64,000 nucleotides of DNA from Nyssa sinensis (GCA_008638375.1 CM018052.1:19513571-19577570), one strand, 5' to 3'. Shown: positions 50,101 to 59,210, counted from the stretch's first letter. The notes: generated by a model from the letters alone, not told the origin. Numbers and translations are program-made.

Positions 50101-53100
50101 GGGTATATTTTATCGAGCTCAATAGTGAATTTTTCACTATTTTCAAAAAATTCAAAGCCCTTGTAGAAAATCAAAGTGGCCTAAATATTAAAATCTTGAG
50201 ATCTGACAATGGCACTGAATATACCTCTAATCAATTTGCTGAGTTTTGTAGCATTGCAGGCATAGAACATCAGCTAAAAACACCATACACACCACAACAA
50301 AATGGTGTCTCTGAGAAGAAGCACAGGACTATAATGGAGATGGCCAGGTGTCTCTTATTTGAGAAGAAAATCCCAAACAAATTCTGGGCAGAAGCCGTCA
50401 ATACCACTGTATACTTGCTGAATAGGCTACCCACAAAAGCCTTAAAGAACAAAACACCATATGAAGCCTGGAATGGTGTCAAACCCTCAGTGCATCATCT
50501 CAAGGTGTTTGGGAGCATATGCTACTATCAAGTGCCAGAACAAAAAAGAAGCAAGCTTGACAGTAGAGCTCAAAAGGGCATTCTCATTGGCTATGGTTCA
50601 TTAACTGAAGGTTACAAGATTTTTTGCCTTCAAACTAACAAAATTGTCCTAAGCAGGAACGTGAAGGTTGATTAGGTAATAACCTGGGATTGGCAAAATC
50701 AAAAGAATGTGCAACCAGATGCCTCTATTAGTGATCAAATTCATGAAGAAAACTTTGATAACATACCAGTGAGAGGCACAAGATCCTTACAAGACATCTA
50801 TCAGAGGTGTAGCTTGGCAATCTCTGAACCTGCAAGTTACTCTGAAGCAAAGCATTCTCAAGCTTGGAGGAGAGCAATGCAAGAAGAACTGGAGATGATC
50901 AATAAAAATGAAACCTGGTAGCTGGTAGAAAGGCCCAAAAATCACAAGGTGATAGGAGTCAAATGGGTTTTCAAAACAAAACTCAATCCCGATGGTTCAA
51001 TATGCAAACACAAAGCTAGATTGGTGGTAAAGGGCTATGCTCAGTAGTATGGTGTGGATTATTAGGAGACCTTTGCTCCTGTGGCAAGGTTTGATACAAT
51101 CAAACTCCTCATTGCTCTTGCAGCTCATAATTCCCAATTAGATGTCAAATCTGTTTTTTTGAATGGATTACTTGATGAAGAAATTTATATAGAACAACCT
51201 GATGGGTATGCAGCTCCTGGTAAAGAATATCATGTGTATCTCCTAAAGAAAGCCTTTTATGGCCTGAAACAAGCCCATAGGGCTTGGTATGATAGAGTGG
51301 ATAGCCATCTGAATCAACTTGGCTTTTGCAGAAGCCAAAGTGAAGCAACTTTGTATGTGAAATCTAGTGGAGATCAAATTCTGATAGTCTCTATTTATGT
51401 AGATGACATGTTTATAACTGAAAATCAACCTGAGCTAATTCAAAGGTTCAAGGATGAGATGAAGAAAGTCTTTGAAATGACTGATCTTGGAGTCATGAAG
51501 TACTTCCTGGGAATGGAAGTGATGCAATCATGTTCAGGTATCTTCATATGCCAACAAAAGTATGCCATGGATGTCCTAAGAAGATTCAAAATGTAGGATT
51601 GTAAACCTGTAACTACACCTATGACAACTAATGAGAAGCTAAGCAAAGATGATGAGTCCAAGAAGGTGGATGGAAGTTTGTACAGAAGATTAATTGGTAG
51701 CCTCCTATATCTCACAACAAGCAGACCTGATATAATGTTTGTTGTGAGTGTGCTTTAAAGGTTCATGCATTCACCAAGTGAAAGGCATTTCTCAGCTACT
51801 AAAAGAGTGCTAAGGTACATCAAGGGTACCATTGTCCTTGGAGTTCAATTTTCTAAATCTACAGAAGAAAACTTGAAGCTGTTAGGTTATTCTGACAGTG
51901 ATTGGGGAGGCTGTGTTGATGATTCAAGAAGCACTACAGGATATTTATTCTCCTGAGGCTCTGGTTTTTTCACTTGGAGCTCAAGGAAACAAGAAACTAC
52001 AGCCCAATCCATAGCAGAAGTAGAATACATTGTTGCTGCCTCTGCTGTAAACCAGGCTATCTGATTAAGAAAATTATTAAAAGACTTGGGGCAAGAACAA
52101 GTTGAAGCAACCAAAATTATGTGTGACAACATTTCTGTAGTTTCAATTTCAAAAAATCCAGTGTTTCATGGTCGAACAAAGCATATTAAGATCAAGTTTC
52201 ACTTTATTAGAGAAGTTTAACAATCCAATGAAGTGTTACTTGTCCATTGTTCTTCTGAAGATCAATTTGCTGACATCTTTACAATTTGCTGAAATCTTTA
52301 CTAAGCCACTGCCAAAGAAAAGATTTGAAGTTTTGAGACAAAAGATAGGTGTTTGTCACCTAGATGCCAAGGAGGAGTGTTCAGGAGTTGGCATTCCAGG
52401 ATCCAAGCATTAAAGACTTAGTCTTTGTTGGAAATTAGATTAAGTTTGTTATGTTTTTAAATTCAAAATTTAGTTGTAACAGTCCTAAGAATGGACAAAA
52501 AATTAGGAGAAGTTGTTAACTTCTCTTGTATAAATATTTCCTTTTGAGTAAGATAAAAATATATCTCTTTTCAGCATCTTCAAATACCACAATTATCAAA
52601 ACCTCTTCTTACTCTTTGTTACATTGCTACCATTTTAAATCATTTTTTTATCCAACATTTTGGAACACCTATTTTTTTTCTTTTTATTTAAGCAGGGATT
52701 GATATTTCTTCTTCTATAACCAGTAAACTATCATCATTCTTTACAAAATCCAAGATAAAACATTGTCCTTCCATCAACGAAATTGATCAACTATATGGGA
52801 AGTCTTCCCAACATAGGCCTGAATTTTGATAATTAGTTTAGATGTCTACAAGATTACCCCTATCATGTCTTCCGTATTATTAGGACTAGAGAATTTACAA
52901 AATTTCTTTTATATAAGACTTAAATAACAAAACTTTGAATATTAATTTAGAAAAAAACACTAAAACTTAAAATAGTTATATCACTTAAGTACGTCATATG
53001 TAACTTTTAGATTGACCTTTTTAGTGCTAAATGATAATTATTTTAATGATAAGATATGATTTAACTTATAATGAATTAACTTTTAATGTGTAATATATTT

Positions 53101-55899
53101 TTTTTACTAGTTAACACCTTTCTTCACTCAAACAAGCGCTTTTTTGTTGCCTCGGTTTTTGGGCAATACGAGACCTTAGTGCCTTAAGGGCACCTTTCCC
53201 CTTCAACTACATTGTTCCATGTAAACTTGAAACCATCTGTTCTTCTCTCTCTAATCCATTGAATTATTGAGAAATTAGAGTAGAAGAGAACTGAAATCAA
53301 TTCTGTATTTTCTTATCACCTATGTAATCTCAATTCTGTATTTTAATTTTGTTGTCATTTGTGCAAACTGCAAAGTGCTTATTTTATTGTGAATCTGTAA
53401 TCTTATCCTATATTTTGTGATTCTGTGAATATTTTTTTGACTAGTTATGTGATTTTGTGACTAATTGAATATGTAATCTGTATATGTGAAATTGTTGAAA
53501 TTGCTAAATATTTTATTAATTTTGCTGAATTTTATATCATAAATATTTATGACGTAAATATGACAAGACGTTTCGATTTTGGTTAAACAGTGACCCGACT
53601 TTTTTTTCTGGTTCGTCGAATGGTCTAGGTTTCGAAACATTAGTTAGGACAAGTTGGGACACTTTTCTTTTTGGGATTTTCCCTCTTTGTCTCTTCTTTT
53701 TTCTTTTTTTTTAAGGTTATATATGTACAATGTACATATATATGTTTTATATATTAGTTAGTAAAAAGATTTTGAAACTTGGATCATAAATGTTGATGAT
53801 TAATGAATAATTTCTTGAATTTTTATGTTATTTTGCTATCTTAGTAATATTGTTGTGATTTGTGAGTCTTAATGTCAATTTTGATTGAAATAACGCTAGG
53901 TTTTTATTATATGGTCATATAAAAAATATAAATATATATATATATATTCAATATGTCTCTAACGTACCAATGTCTTACTTTTTGACAAAAATGTCATGTT
54001 CCCGTGTTGTGTCCGTGTTTCTTAACTTCCTTTCCACCACCTTCCTCTATGAATTATTATTTTCCATCCCAAACCTCGATAACCATTTCTCTAATAGGGA
54101 TTTATTGAAAAACTGAAGCCTTCTAATGCCTAAACCCCCATCTTTCAAAGGACTTCAAACCCTCAACAAATCCACAAGGTGATATTTGAACTCATCACCT
54201 AAGCCCCCAACCCAAAAAAAGTCTCTTTGGAGTTTCTAAAGTCTCTTTGCCATTGATGCGGGGATTGAAAAAAGGGGCATAAAATATGTAGGTAGACTAG
54301 ACAATGTACTCTTCAAAAGGGTATGGCAAACTCCTTTCGAGAGATATTGTTTCTTTCAACCAGCTAGTCTCCTCTCAAATCTCTCCAAAACTGCATCCGA
54401 TATCCTTGACTGTCTAACTGAAGCAGGAAGGCCCAAATAAGAGATAGGCAATGATCCAACTCCACAAGCCAGGATAGCAGCCAGATTTTCCTTTCCACCT
54501 ACCTATCCAACCCCCACCAATTCGTTCTTCCCCATATTTATCCCTTATTCGGGCCTTCCCCATATTGATTAAGGCAGTTTTCCATGAAACTTTCACACTT
54601 GAAAATTTGTCCATTAACCACACAAAAACATTAAACTCTTTGCTTCTTGCAAAAATTCAAACCACAATAACAGCTCATGTCCATCTACTATAAACATAAA
54701 AATGTAGATTTAACATGTCCTATAACACTCTTAATGTGCACAAGAAATGTAATGGAAAAAAATATATTATACATATAACATAAAGCAAACAAATCAAGTG
54801 AGGCAATCAAGAATATCAATTTCTGAATCACTTATAAGTACATACAATAAGGTGCAATTATTAACACAAGGCTGAGAGAGAACTTTGTAGCCATAAACCA
54901 AAGATGCCACCGAAAGGATTCTCCCCCTTGTGCTGTAGTTCTGCACTGGGTACAGCCTTTTTTATTCAATATTGGGCTTCATGTACTGAGAGGGGTTTCC
55001 CTCTACGATTTGCTGATGAAAAGGCCAATTTTATCCTTGGAGATCGTTCCAATTTCTAATAATACTGCTTCTTACAGAACCAAAAAAAAAAATTCAAATA
55101 TTAATTTGTCATTGCATATTTACTATGTTATGTAGTAAACCTACATTACACCCAACAATGGAAAAAAAAAAAAGTTAATTGATTTGGTCATGCATGTTCA
55201 CTTTCACCACAATTTAGTAAAGGAGCAACACTTAGATCTATAATTCAGAGCGTAACGTGCGACCATAAACCCATCAAGTCCAAGAAATTACCACAAGCCA
55301 CAACAATAAATATCAACAAAAACCAAAACATTTCATAGCATTACCAACAATATTAATAACTATCAAAAACCAAATAAAAATTAACAACAAAATTCGAGAT
55401 TTGAAGTCAAAATCATAGACAAATTACAAACCTTTCCGAGCCTATCGCCGCCAAGATCAGCGTCTTCGAGTGCCTTCTTGCCCGCAACAATGCAGTACCG
55501 AAGGCAATCGTCAAGACGCCGATCGTTCTTGCCGTCAATATACCCTTGTGAGGTGAATCCTCGTATCTGACCGCCAAATCGGGTGGGAAATTTGGATGCA
55601 TCGAAGCGATCAATGGGTGTAATGCCGCTCTCGCCAGAGAGTAGCTTGTTGTAGTAGGTATCTACGTCGTTGCCGAAGACGGAGACAAGGCCCATGCCGG
55701 TGATAACCACGCGCTTCTTCGGATCTTTCTCGCGCTTGGGGGCGGAAATTGTGGTGGGTTGGGTTGATGCTGAGATGTATGAGAGCTTCCTGGTGGTGAA
55801 GGGAGGTTTGACATTGGTTGTAGTAGTGAGGTGTGGAGAGTGTTTACGAATTGGGTCGAGTGGGGAAGCTCGGAGAGGTGGGGATTGGAGGGCTTGCAT
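27170..55899 (-). CDS. KASI: 3-oxoacyl-[acyl-carrier-protein] synthase I, chloroplastic (KAS I)
   Basis: Seven exons on the minus strand: 55899-55432, 43915-43484, 42797-42624, 28474-28361, 28188-28087, 27470-27404 and 27237-27170. They join in frame (1425 nt, 474 aa), the usual KAS I length. Every junction is GT-AG and phase 0 except the last intron, which splits codon G|CA. The enzyme condenses malonyl-ACP with acyl-ACP to elongate plastid fatty acids from C4 to C16. Residues 1 to about 55 are a Ser/Thr/Pro-rich transit peptide; the mature part starts near [19 protein letters not shown]. The Cys-His-His triad is intact: Cys225 in [11 protein letters not shown], His365 in [10 protein letters not shown] and His401 in [12 protein letters not shown], with Lys396 just before. 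The C-terminus [20 protein letters not shown] is canonical. Introns 1 (11,516 bp) and 3 (14,149 bp) are filled with nested transposons, yet no exon is damaged. Very likely functional. Confidence 0.96.
27404..27470 (-). CDS. KASI: KAS I exon 6
   Basis: 22 codons plus one base: [20 protein letters not shown] and NV. Acceptor TTGCCAG, donor GTAAGA. Confidence 0.94.
28087..28188 (-). CDS. KASI: KAS I exon 5 (His401)
   Basis: 34 codons, [15 protein letters not shown] to LHPTINQF. Carries the second catalytic histidine. Confidence 0.95.
28329..28351. repeat. (GA)n tract beside the KAS I exon 4 donor
   Basis: About 11 GA units (CT on the sense strand) ending 9 bases from the exon 4 border, inside the 172-bp intron 4. 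Confidence 0.95.
28361..28474 (-). CDS. KASI: KAS I exon 4 (His365)
   Basis: 38 codons, [20 protein letters not shown] to KMNATK. Follows the 14-kb intron 3. Carries the first catalytic histidine and the invariant lysine. Its donor GTGAAT lies 7 bases from a (GA)n run. Confidence 0.95.
28867..30244 (+). repeat. Left LTR of Copia B
   Basis: Starts TGTTAGGATTTTGTGTC and ends near GGGCCGTCTTA. A cluster of imperfect palindromes (CTCTAGTGAG, GCTCAAGCGAGC) lies at 29408-29490. Confidence 0.8.
31034..31722 (-). mobile_element. TRIM retrotransposon, 689 bp, inside Copia B gag
   Basis: Two direct LTRs (31034-31204, 31535-31722), each TGTCGAAAG to TTTACAACA on the plus strand. A perfect 5-bp target duplication TGGAA lies at 31029-31033 and 31723-31727. 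CCTGCTCTGATACCA at 31520-31534 is the complement of a tRNA-Met primer site and abuts the right LTR. CTCCCCCTCAAG beside the left LTR is the complement of a polypurine tract. Both place it on the minus strand. The interior has repeats of GAGG(T/G)GCCGA-like text and no gene. It must move with enzymes from another element. Confidence 0.9.
32032..32267 (+). repeat. 118-bp tandem duplication in Copia B gag
   Basis: 32032-32149 and 32150-32267 are nearly identical (for example TTACAAGCAA versus TTATGAGCAA). Because 118 is not a multiple of three, the second copy is out of frame and the gag frame ends at 32151. Confidence 0.92.
33081..34747 (+). other. Copia B non-coding 3' internal region
   Basis: No coding domain. 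It contains repeated purine tracts (AAGGGGGAG near 33860, AAAAGAGGGAGAAG near 34335, AAAGAGGGAG near 34362), as reported for Sireviruses, which often carry several polypurine-tract copies here. Confidence 0.55.
34748..36238 (+). repeat. Right LTR of Copia B, with internal 196-bp duplication
   Basis: Starts TGTTAGGACTTTGTGTC and ends GGGCCGTCTCA. It is longer than the left LTR largely because a segment is repeated: 35640-35835 and 35836-36031 share GACTAAGGTGGTTCAGA, GAGCAAGGCTTGAGGCAC and GTCAACAAAAAT in the same order. Confidence 0.8.
37151..37643 (+). mobile_element. Family A hAT-like MITE copy A2 (493 bp)
   Basis: Starts CTATGAAGCACGGACAC and ends GTGCTTCTTAG. A perfect 8-bp target duplication ATGGTTTG lies at 37143-37150 and 37644-37651. 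Internally it has CGGACACG/CGTGTCC-type repeats at both ends and a T-rich, AT-rich middle. No transposase. In KAS I intron 3, next to the Copia D 3' LTR. Confidence 0.88.
38095..38330 (-). mobile_element. TRIM-like remnant
   Basis: Direct repeats (A)CTTAAGTTGTTAGA(G/C)AG...TGTAACTTTAT at 38095 and 38271 flank CTCTGATACCA (38238), the complement of a tRNA-Met primer site. The left repeat is truncated. A related remnant is at 42130-42340. Confidence 0.5.
38900..40181 (+). repeat. Solo LTR related to Copia B
   Basis: Starts TGTTAGGACTTTTAGTCC and ends TAGGACCTCTCA, collinear with the Copia B LTRs through CTCAAGCC, the middle TTCGAAGTGGTG and GTTGATCTGTTGCA. The flanks CCTTT and CTTTT may be the target duplication. 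No internal region or second LTR, so it is probably a product of LTR-LTR recombination. It carries an array of CGTTCGAACG-type palindromes at about 39275-39470. Confidence 0.72.
41389..41888 (-). mobile_element. Family A hAT-like MITE copy A3 (500 bp), inverted relative to A2
   Basis: The plus strand runs CTAAGAAGCACGGATATGG to GAGTGTCCGTGCTTCATGG, the reverse of copy A2. The flanks CTCCAGAC (41381-41388) and CTCCAGAA (41889-41896) give an 8-bp duplication with one mismatch. Same intron as A2. Confidence 0.85.
42130..42340 (-). mobile_element. TRIM-like remnant (same family as 38095)
   Basis: CGCTTAAGTTATTAGTGAGAG near 42136 and GTAAGTTGTTAGAGAATGG near 42311 flank CTCTAATACCATG (complement of a primer site). 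It lies 280 bp 5' of KAS I exon 3 in plus coordinates, within intron 3. Confidence 0.45.
42624..42797 (-). CDS. KASI: KAS I exon 3
   Basis: 58 codons from [14 protein letters not shown] to EDAGVSPEE. Donor GTACTT. Confidence 0.96.
43114..43230 (-). other. Coding-looking fragment in KAS I intron 2 (origin unknown)
   Basis: The minus strand after a CATAG acceptor-like site reads 38 codons, [19 protein letters not shown] then [19 protein letters not shown], to TAA. Codon usage and composition look protein-coding. It is not part of KAS I, since exons 2 and 3 join in phase without it, and no donor follows. It could be a captured gene scrap, a cryptic exon or chance. Confidence 0.3.
43484..43915 (-). 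CDS. KASI: KAS I exon 2 (active-site cysteine)
   Basis: 144 codons from [17 protein letters not shown] to [11 protein letters not shown]. Holds the nucleophile Cys225 in STACATSN. Acceptor TTTGCAG, donor GTAAGT. Confidence 0.97.
44123..44156. repeat. (CT)17 microsatellite in KAS I intron 1
   Basis: Seventeen CT units; AAGGACAACACC occurs on both sides, indicating a small local duplication. Confidence 0.95.
44200..45740. other. KAS I intron 1 single-copy-like sequence
   Basis: AT-rich intron DNA without coding domains or recognised element ends; possibly what remains of the original intron. Confidence 0.45.
45745..46070 (-). mobile_element. LINE 3'-end fragment
   Basis: CTTATCCCAATTATCTGGGGTCGACTACA-type sequence near 45770 is the complement of the GTCGACCCCAAATAATT tail seen at 62168 in a plus-strand LINE. 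Coding part lost. Confidence 0.5.
47685..47963 (+). repeat. 5' LTR of Copia C
   Basis: Starts TGTTCGGGAGTTGGC. A TATAAATA box (near 47837) and AATAAAG (near 47860) give a likely U3/R arrangement. Confidence 0.9.
48089..52380 (+). pseudogene. Copia C gag-pol (inactivated)
   Basis: Gag begins [20 protein letters not shown]. The zinc knuckle [14 protein letters not shown] is near 48895. The protease motif [10 protein letters not shown] (about 49050) is preceded by an in-frame stop. The integrase zinc part includes LWHRRFG and [13 protein letters not shown], then a MITE splits it. The core resumes with [29 protein letters not shown] and [12 protein letters not shown]. Reverse transcriptase: [35 protein letters not shown] and IYVDDM. 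RNase [21 protein letters not shown]. Stops occur near 48154, 48578, 50673, 50921, 51045 and 51594. Confidence 0.9.
49587..49954 (+). mobile_element. Family A hAT-like MITE copy A5 inside Copia C integrase (fifth layer)
   Basis: Starts CCAAGAAGCACGGACACTC and ends TTCGTGCCTCTTAG. GTTGCCAT is duplicated exactly at 49579-49586 and 49955-49962. It cuts the integrase frame between QVKLP and FPKNQAW. Removing it and one duplicate would rejoin the flanking Copia frame, confirming it landed later. Confidence 0.92.
52378..52657 (+). repeat. 3' LTR of Copia C
   Basis: Starts TGTTCAGGAGTTGGC and ends TTTATCCAACA. Differs from the 5' LTR mainly by C/T and G/A transitions. Confidence 0.9.
54701..55431. 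other. KAS I intron 1, exon-1-proximal part
   Basis: AT-rich sequence with A runs near 55080 and 55158 and no recognised element. Ends at the exon 1 donor. Confidence 0.5.
55432..55899 (-). CDS. KASI: KAS I exon 1 (transit peptide and N-terminal domain)
   Basis: 156 codons. ATG at 55899-55897. Includes [32 protein letters not shown] and [20 protein letters not shown]. Ends GDRLGK before GTTTGT. Confidence 0.96.
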
Positions 55900-56014
55900 G
55901 GTGGTGGTGGTGGATACAGAGAGCTGTCTGAGAGTAAAAGGAGAGAGGGGCGAAACTTACGATGTGGGTGCGAGAGAGATGTGGGGGCTCTTCGGTTGGA
56001 TACACTCGGATGCA

Positions 56015-56026
56015 TTTATTATATAG
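56015..56026 (-). promoter_or_regulatory. TATA box of KAS I
   Basis: The minus strand reads CTATATAATAAA, about 116 bases before the KAS I ATG, leaving room for a short pyrimidine-rich 5' UTR. Confidence 0.65.
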
Positions 56027-56099
56027 ACAGTGAATCCATGTGTTTTTGTTTAAGCACGCTATTAATGCCATGAAAGGACGCGAGAGGAGACGGGTAAGG

Positions 56100-57886
56100 A
56101 CATTATTTCGCCTCATCATTTTAATTATGTTTTATATTTTAATAAACTCAAGTGGAGATATTTATATCCAGAATATAGTAAATTTTTCAAATTTTATAAA
56201 AATTATTCCGTTTGCTTTCACTTTTTCTCTCTAATTTTTTTTATATATTTGTGCATATTTTACATTAATTTTTTAAGTTTATAAAAATTATAAATATTTT
56301 ATTCATCCCGATAAAGTAAATATATGAGCAATAATAAGTTACAATCTTTTTTATATACAATAATAAAGAAGAGAGAATCAAACACAAACTCACTACATAA
56401 GTGTAAACACTTACATCATTCAAATATGAATTTATAAATTACAGCTACTCAAACATAAAAAAATGTTTTATGTTTCATCAGATTTAATTCATATGTAACT
56501 TACCCTCTCATAACAGGTAAAATCTACAGGTAGATTCCATGTAAAAAATAAATAAAAGAAATAAGAGAGAAAAAAAATAGTGATACAAAAGTTTTTTTTT
56601 TTTTGTTAACATGCCATACTGGCTATATTTAAGAATTTCTTAAAATTTTGCTATAATTTAAATTGAAAAAAGTAAGCAAGTGGAAATTTTAGAATCGTTA
56701 ATCATTATATGACAAAAACATTTTAAATTTCCAACACTTTGTTGGTCATTTATTTTAAACTAATTAAAGTTGAACGAGCGACATTATTTTGTGAATTTTG
56801 TATGAATTTTATTTTCTTTGTATTATATGATCACATTTTTTTATAATTTCATGTAATAAGGATCTTGTTTGATAAATATTGATTTTTAGAGTTTAAATAA
56901 ATAAATTTTTTTTATAAAAAATAGACTTATATATTATTAGTTATTTAATTTTGAAGTTTCAAAAATAGAAAGTGATGACATGACAGGTTGGGCGTTACTA
57001 ATAAAATGATGATGTCATCTCATCAATATTGGATTGGGGACTACACAGTTTAAAAAACTCAATAACTTTTAGGATTAAAGTATTTTCTCTTAAACCTTAA
57101 TCTCTATACATTTATTTTGAGGGACGTTACACTTATTAATGCTTTAAAAAATTATCCAAACAAAAGAGGTTTCTCAAAAATGAATTTTATACTTTAAACA
57201 AGTTTTCTCATAATTACGGAAAAAAATAAAATTACAAATGTTTATTGGAAATAAATATTAAAAATAATAGAAAAAATATTTAAGTTTGTAATCTGAACTC
57301 CAGGGGTAACTCGACTGGAAGGACGAGTTAACATATTGCTTTGTGAAATGTAGGTCTCTAGTGTAAATCTCCATTGAATGCGTGACTCCTTAAAAAAAAA
57401 TTGATGGTGTATAACATTTTTGAATAGGCATGCCAATTTTAATCCTTCTTGGTTCTAATGGGGTGAATTTGAGAAAATTATTTATAATCAGGATGGAAGA
57501 GAAAATACTCTGTTTCATCCCAATTATATATAAAAGTAATAATTAAATAGTTTTATATTATATAATCAATATTTATAATAATAATTTTTTAGTCACTTAT
57601 TAAAAATATATACAAATTTAATAAAGTTATACTATATTTTTTAAAAAAATTAGTTATTTTATTTATTTATTAACATGTATATTTCTTATTTTAATACATG
57701 AATTATTTTATTCAAAATAAGTTAATTACAATTAATTTAATAAAATAAATAATTAATTATAAATAAATAAAAAATTGATGAAGATACAATCCCACCAACC
57801 AGAAGATTTAAATGAATTTGGAAAAGACCTTTTTTCGACAAGTGAGATTATTGCATAAGGATCTGTGAAAAATTTGCATTTTTATT
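56100..57886. other. AT-rich intergenic DNA
   Basis: Very AT-rich. No coding region, RNA gene or clear element end. 57480-57780 shares diverged AT-rich sequence with 59240-59470 (for example TTAATAAAGTTATA and ATTTTTTAATTAC-type strings). Confidence 0.5.
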
Positions 57887-59210
57887 AGGCTCGGCAAATC
57901 GGGCAGGTTGTAAATAAATCGGATCATAAAGGAGTTGAAACCATATTTGACCCAAATTAGTCAGATCGAATACGGACCAGGTCATAAATGGGTCGGGTCA
58001 ACCTGGATTTAACCCGCTATCCAACTTTTTTTTTAGAAATAAAATACTACCTAAGATTACCACATCTCAATCAAGTAATATGACTAACAAAATTCAACAT
58101 GTTTCTCTATTAAAACTTTTGTGAACACACATTAAAAAAAAAAATTATTTCTTTATTAGTAAATCTAATCAGGCAAAATTTATGATAATTGCTTTCACGG
58201 GTTCATTTTTTTTTTTAGCATGAACTAAATTGTTAAACTAATAACAACTTAAATAGTTGTTTTGATAAATAACATTGTCTAGAGACTTAAACAAAATTTG
58301 CAAGAAGATATAAATCTACGTAATTATCCCTTAAAATTCATAACTTGATTAGGACTATAAGATTTCATAACTTCACTAATTAGAAACTATCTGATGAATG
58401 TTTGTCACTTCAAGCTTTAAAAGAATAATGTAAGTGACAATATTAAGATATTAGCATCCAAAAAAGTTTAAATGAAAGTCATTCACTGATATCTCATAAT
58501 GAAAAAAGAACTTCTAATCATTGTCAATACATAAATTTCTTTTGTTTCTACCATAAAATTATTTAGGATGAATAACTTAGACTTTTAATGAAAACAAAAG
58601 GAAAAAAAAAAACAAAATTGTGTCTACTAGTGGAGCACTACCATGTATATACCGCGTTATATATATATATATATATGTAATTAATTTTTTAATGTATTTA
58701 AGTAGTAATAAGAAATTTTATTTTTTTTTATGATAATTAATATAGACTAATAAGATGAATTCATATTTTTGTACATGTATCTCTCTGATGTGGTTTGTAT
58801 ATGGCAATTATTGTTTATGGAAAAAAATGGTATTCAAAACTCCTAGCGAAGACCGATTCAACTTATTTTGGATCACAAGGTTCTGGTTTGTATTTTGTTT
58901 ATATATATGGCGATGTTGAATTTTATTTACTAAATATTAATTTTATTTTATAATTTATTGTATATGTTTTAGTATTTTGTTATTTCTCAAATGAAAATAT
59001 AAATATATATTCTTATATATAAATAGATATATATATATATTTAATATTTTTTTGTTATTTTTCATTATCAACTTGTCAAACACTCATATTTAACCCGTAT
59101 TGACTTGCTAAATTAACAAGTTCTTTATTACTCAACTCGTTTATGACCCGCTAACTAAATGAGCGGATTAACAGGTTTGGACAATATTTGCCACCTTTAA
59201 CTATTACCAT
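57887..59210. mobile_element. MITE-like element with GGCAAAT ends and GGGTCATAAA motifs
   Basis: The left end AGGCTCGGCAAATCGGGCAGG and the complement of the right end (AGGTGGCAAATATTGTCC) agree. Near both ends are GGGTCATAAA-type motifs (CATAAATGGGTCGGGTCAAC near 57981, TTTATGACCCGC near 59141). It is flanked by the diverged AT-rich duplicate above. The target duplication is not clear. No coding capacity. Confidence 0.45.

Larger units (their letters stand above)
47685..52657 (+). mobile_element. Copia element C, 5.0 kb, complete structure (fourth layer)
   Basis: LTRs at 47685-47963 and 52378-52657 (about 280 bp, about 15 differences counted by hand). Primer site TGGTATCAAAGCC (47964-47976) matches the tRNA-Met type. 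Polypurine tract AAGGAGGAG (52369-52377) abuts the 3' LTR. The flanks TTTCG (47680-47684) and TTTTG (52658-52662) are a 5-bp duplication with one mismatch. All Copia domains are present in order but carry a handful of stops and a MITE insertion, so it is inactive. Antisense to KAS I. Confidence 0.92.
47365..53641. mobile_element. MITE-like element with AATGTTTTAAAAACCGG ends (third layer)
   Basis: The left end AATGTTTTAAAAACCGGGAC and the right end GGTTTCGAAACATT are imperfect inverted repeats; both ends carry GGTTC/GAACC motifs. GTTAGGAC flanks both sides (47356-47363, 53643-53650). Its own sequence is 47365-47684 and 52658-53641; between them sits Copia C. No coding function seen. Confidence 0.6.
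47220..54025 (+). mobile_element. Family A hAT-like MITE copy A4, split (second layer)
   Basis: The left half (47220-47364) starts CTATGAAGTACGGGCACTC. The right half (53642-54025) ends GTCCGTGTTTCTTAA. The flanks CTTCTTTT (47212-47219) and CTTCCTTT (54026-54033) are an 8-bp target duplication with one mismatch inside the LINE. It is interrupted by the element at 47365-53641. Confidence 0.7.
46209..54700 (-). mobile_element. L1-type LINE, 5'-truncated, split by a nested stack (outermost layer)
   Basis: 3' part at 46209-47219: poly-T (complement of the A tail) at 46222-46230, a zinc-binding region reading [20 protein letters not shown], then [13 protein letters not shown] and [15 protein letters not shown]. 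5' part at 54034-54700: [17 protein letters not shown] and [24 protein letters not shown] text. The two parts are consecutive in LINE order but separated by 6.8 kb of other elements. In KAS I intron 1, on the same strand as KAS I. Confidence 0.72.

Noticed and set aside
47685..52657. Endogenous plant pararetrovirus
   Set aside because: Domain order protease-integrase-reverse transcriptase-RNase H, LTRs, tRNA-Met primer site and 5-bp duplications are Copia, and no movement or coat protein is seen.
55670..56026. 118-codon plus-strand frame over KAS I exon 1
   Set aside because: Antisense to the transit-peptide exon and 5' UTR; its glycine/valine-rich text mirrors the sense sequence.
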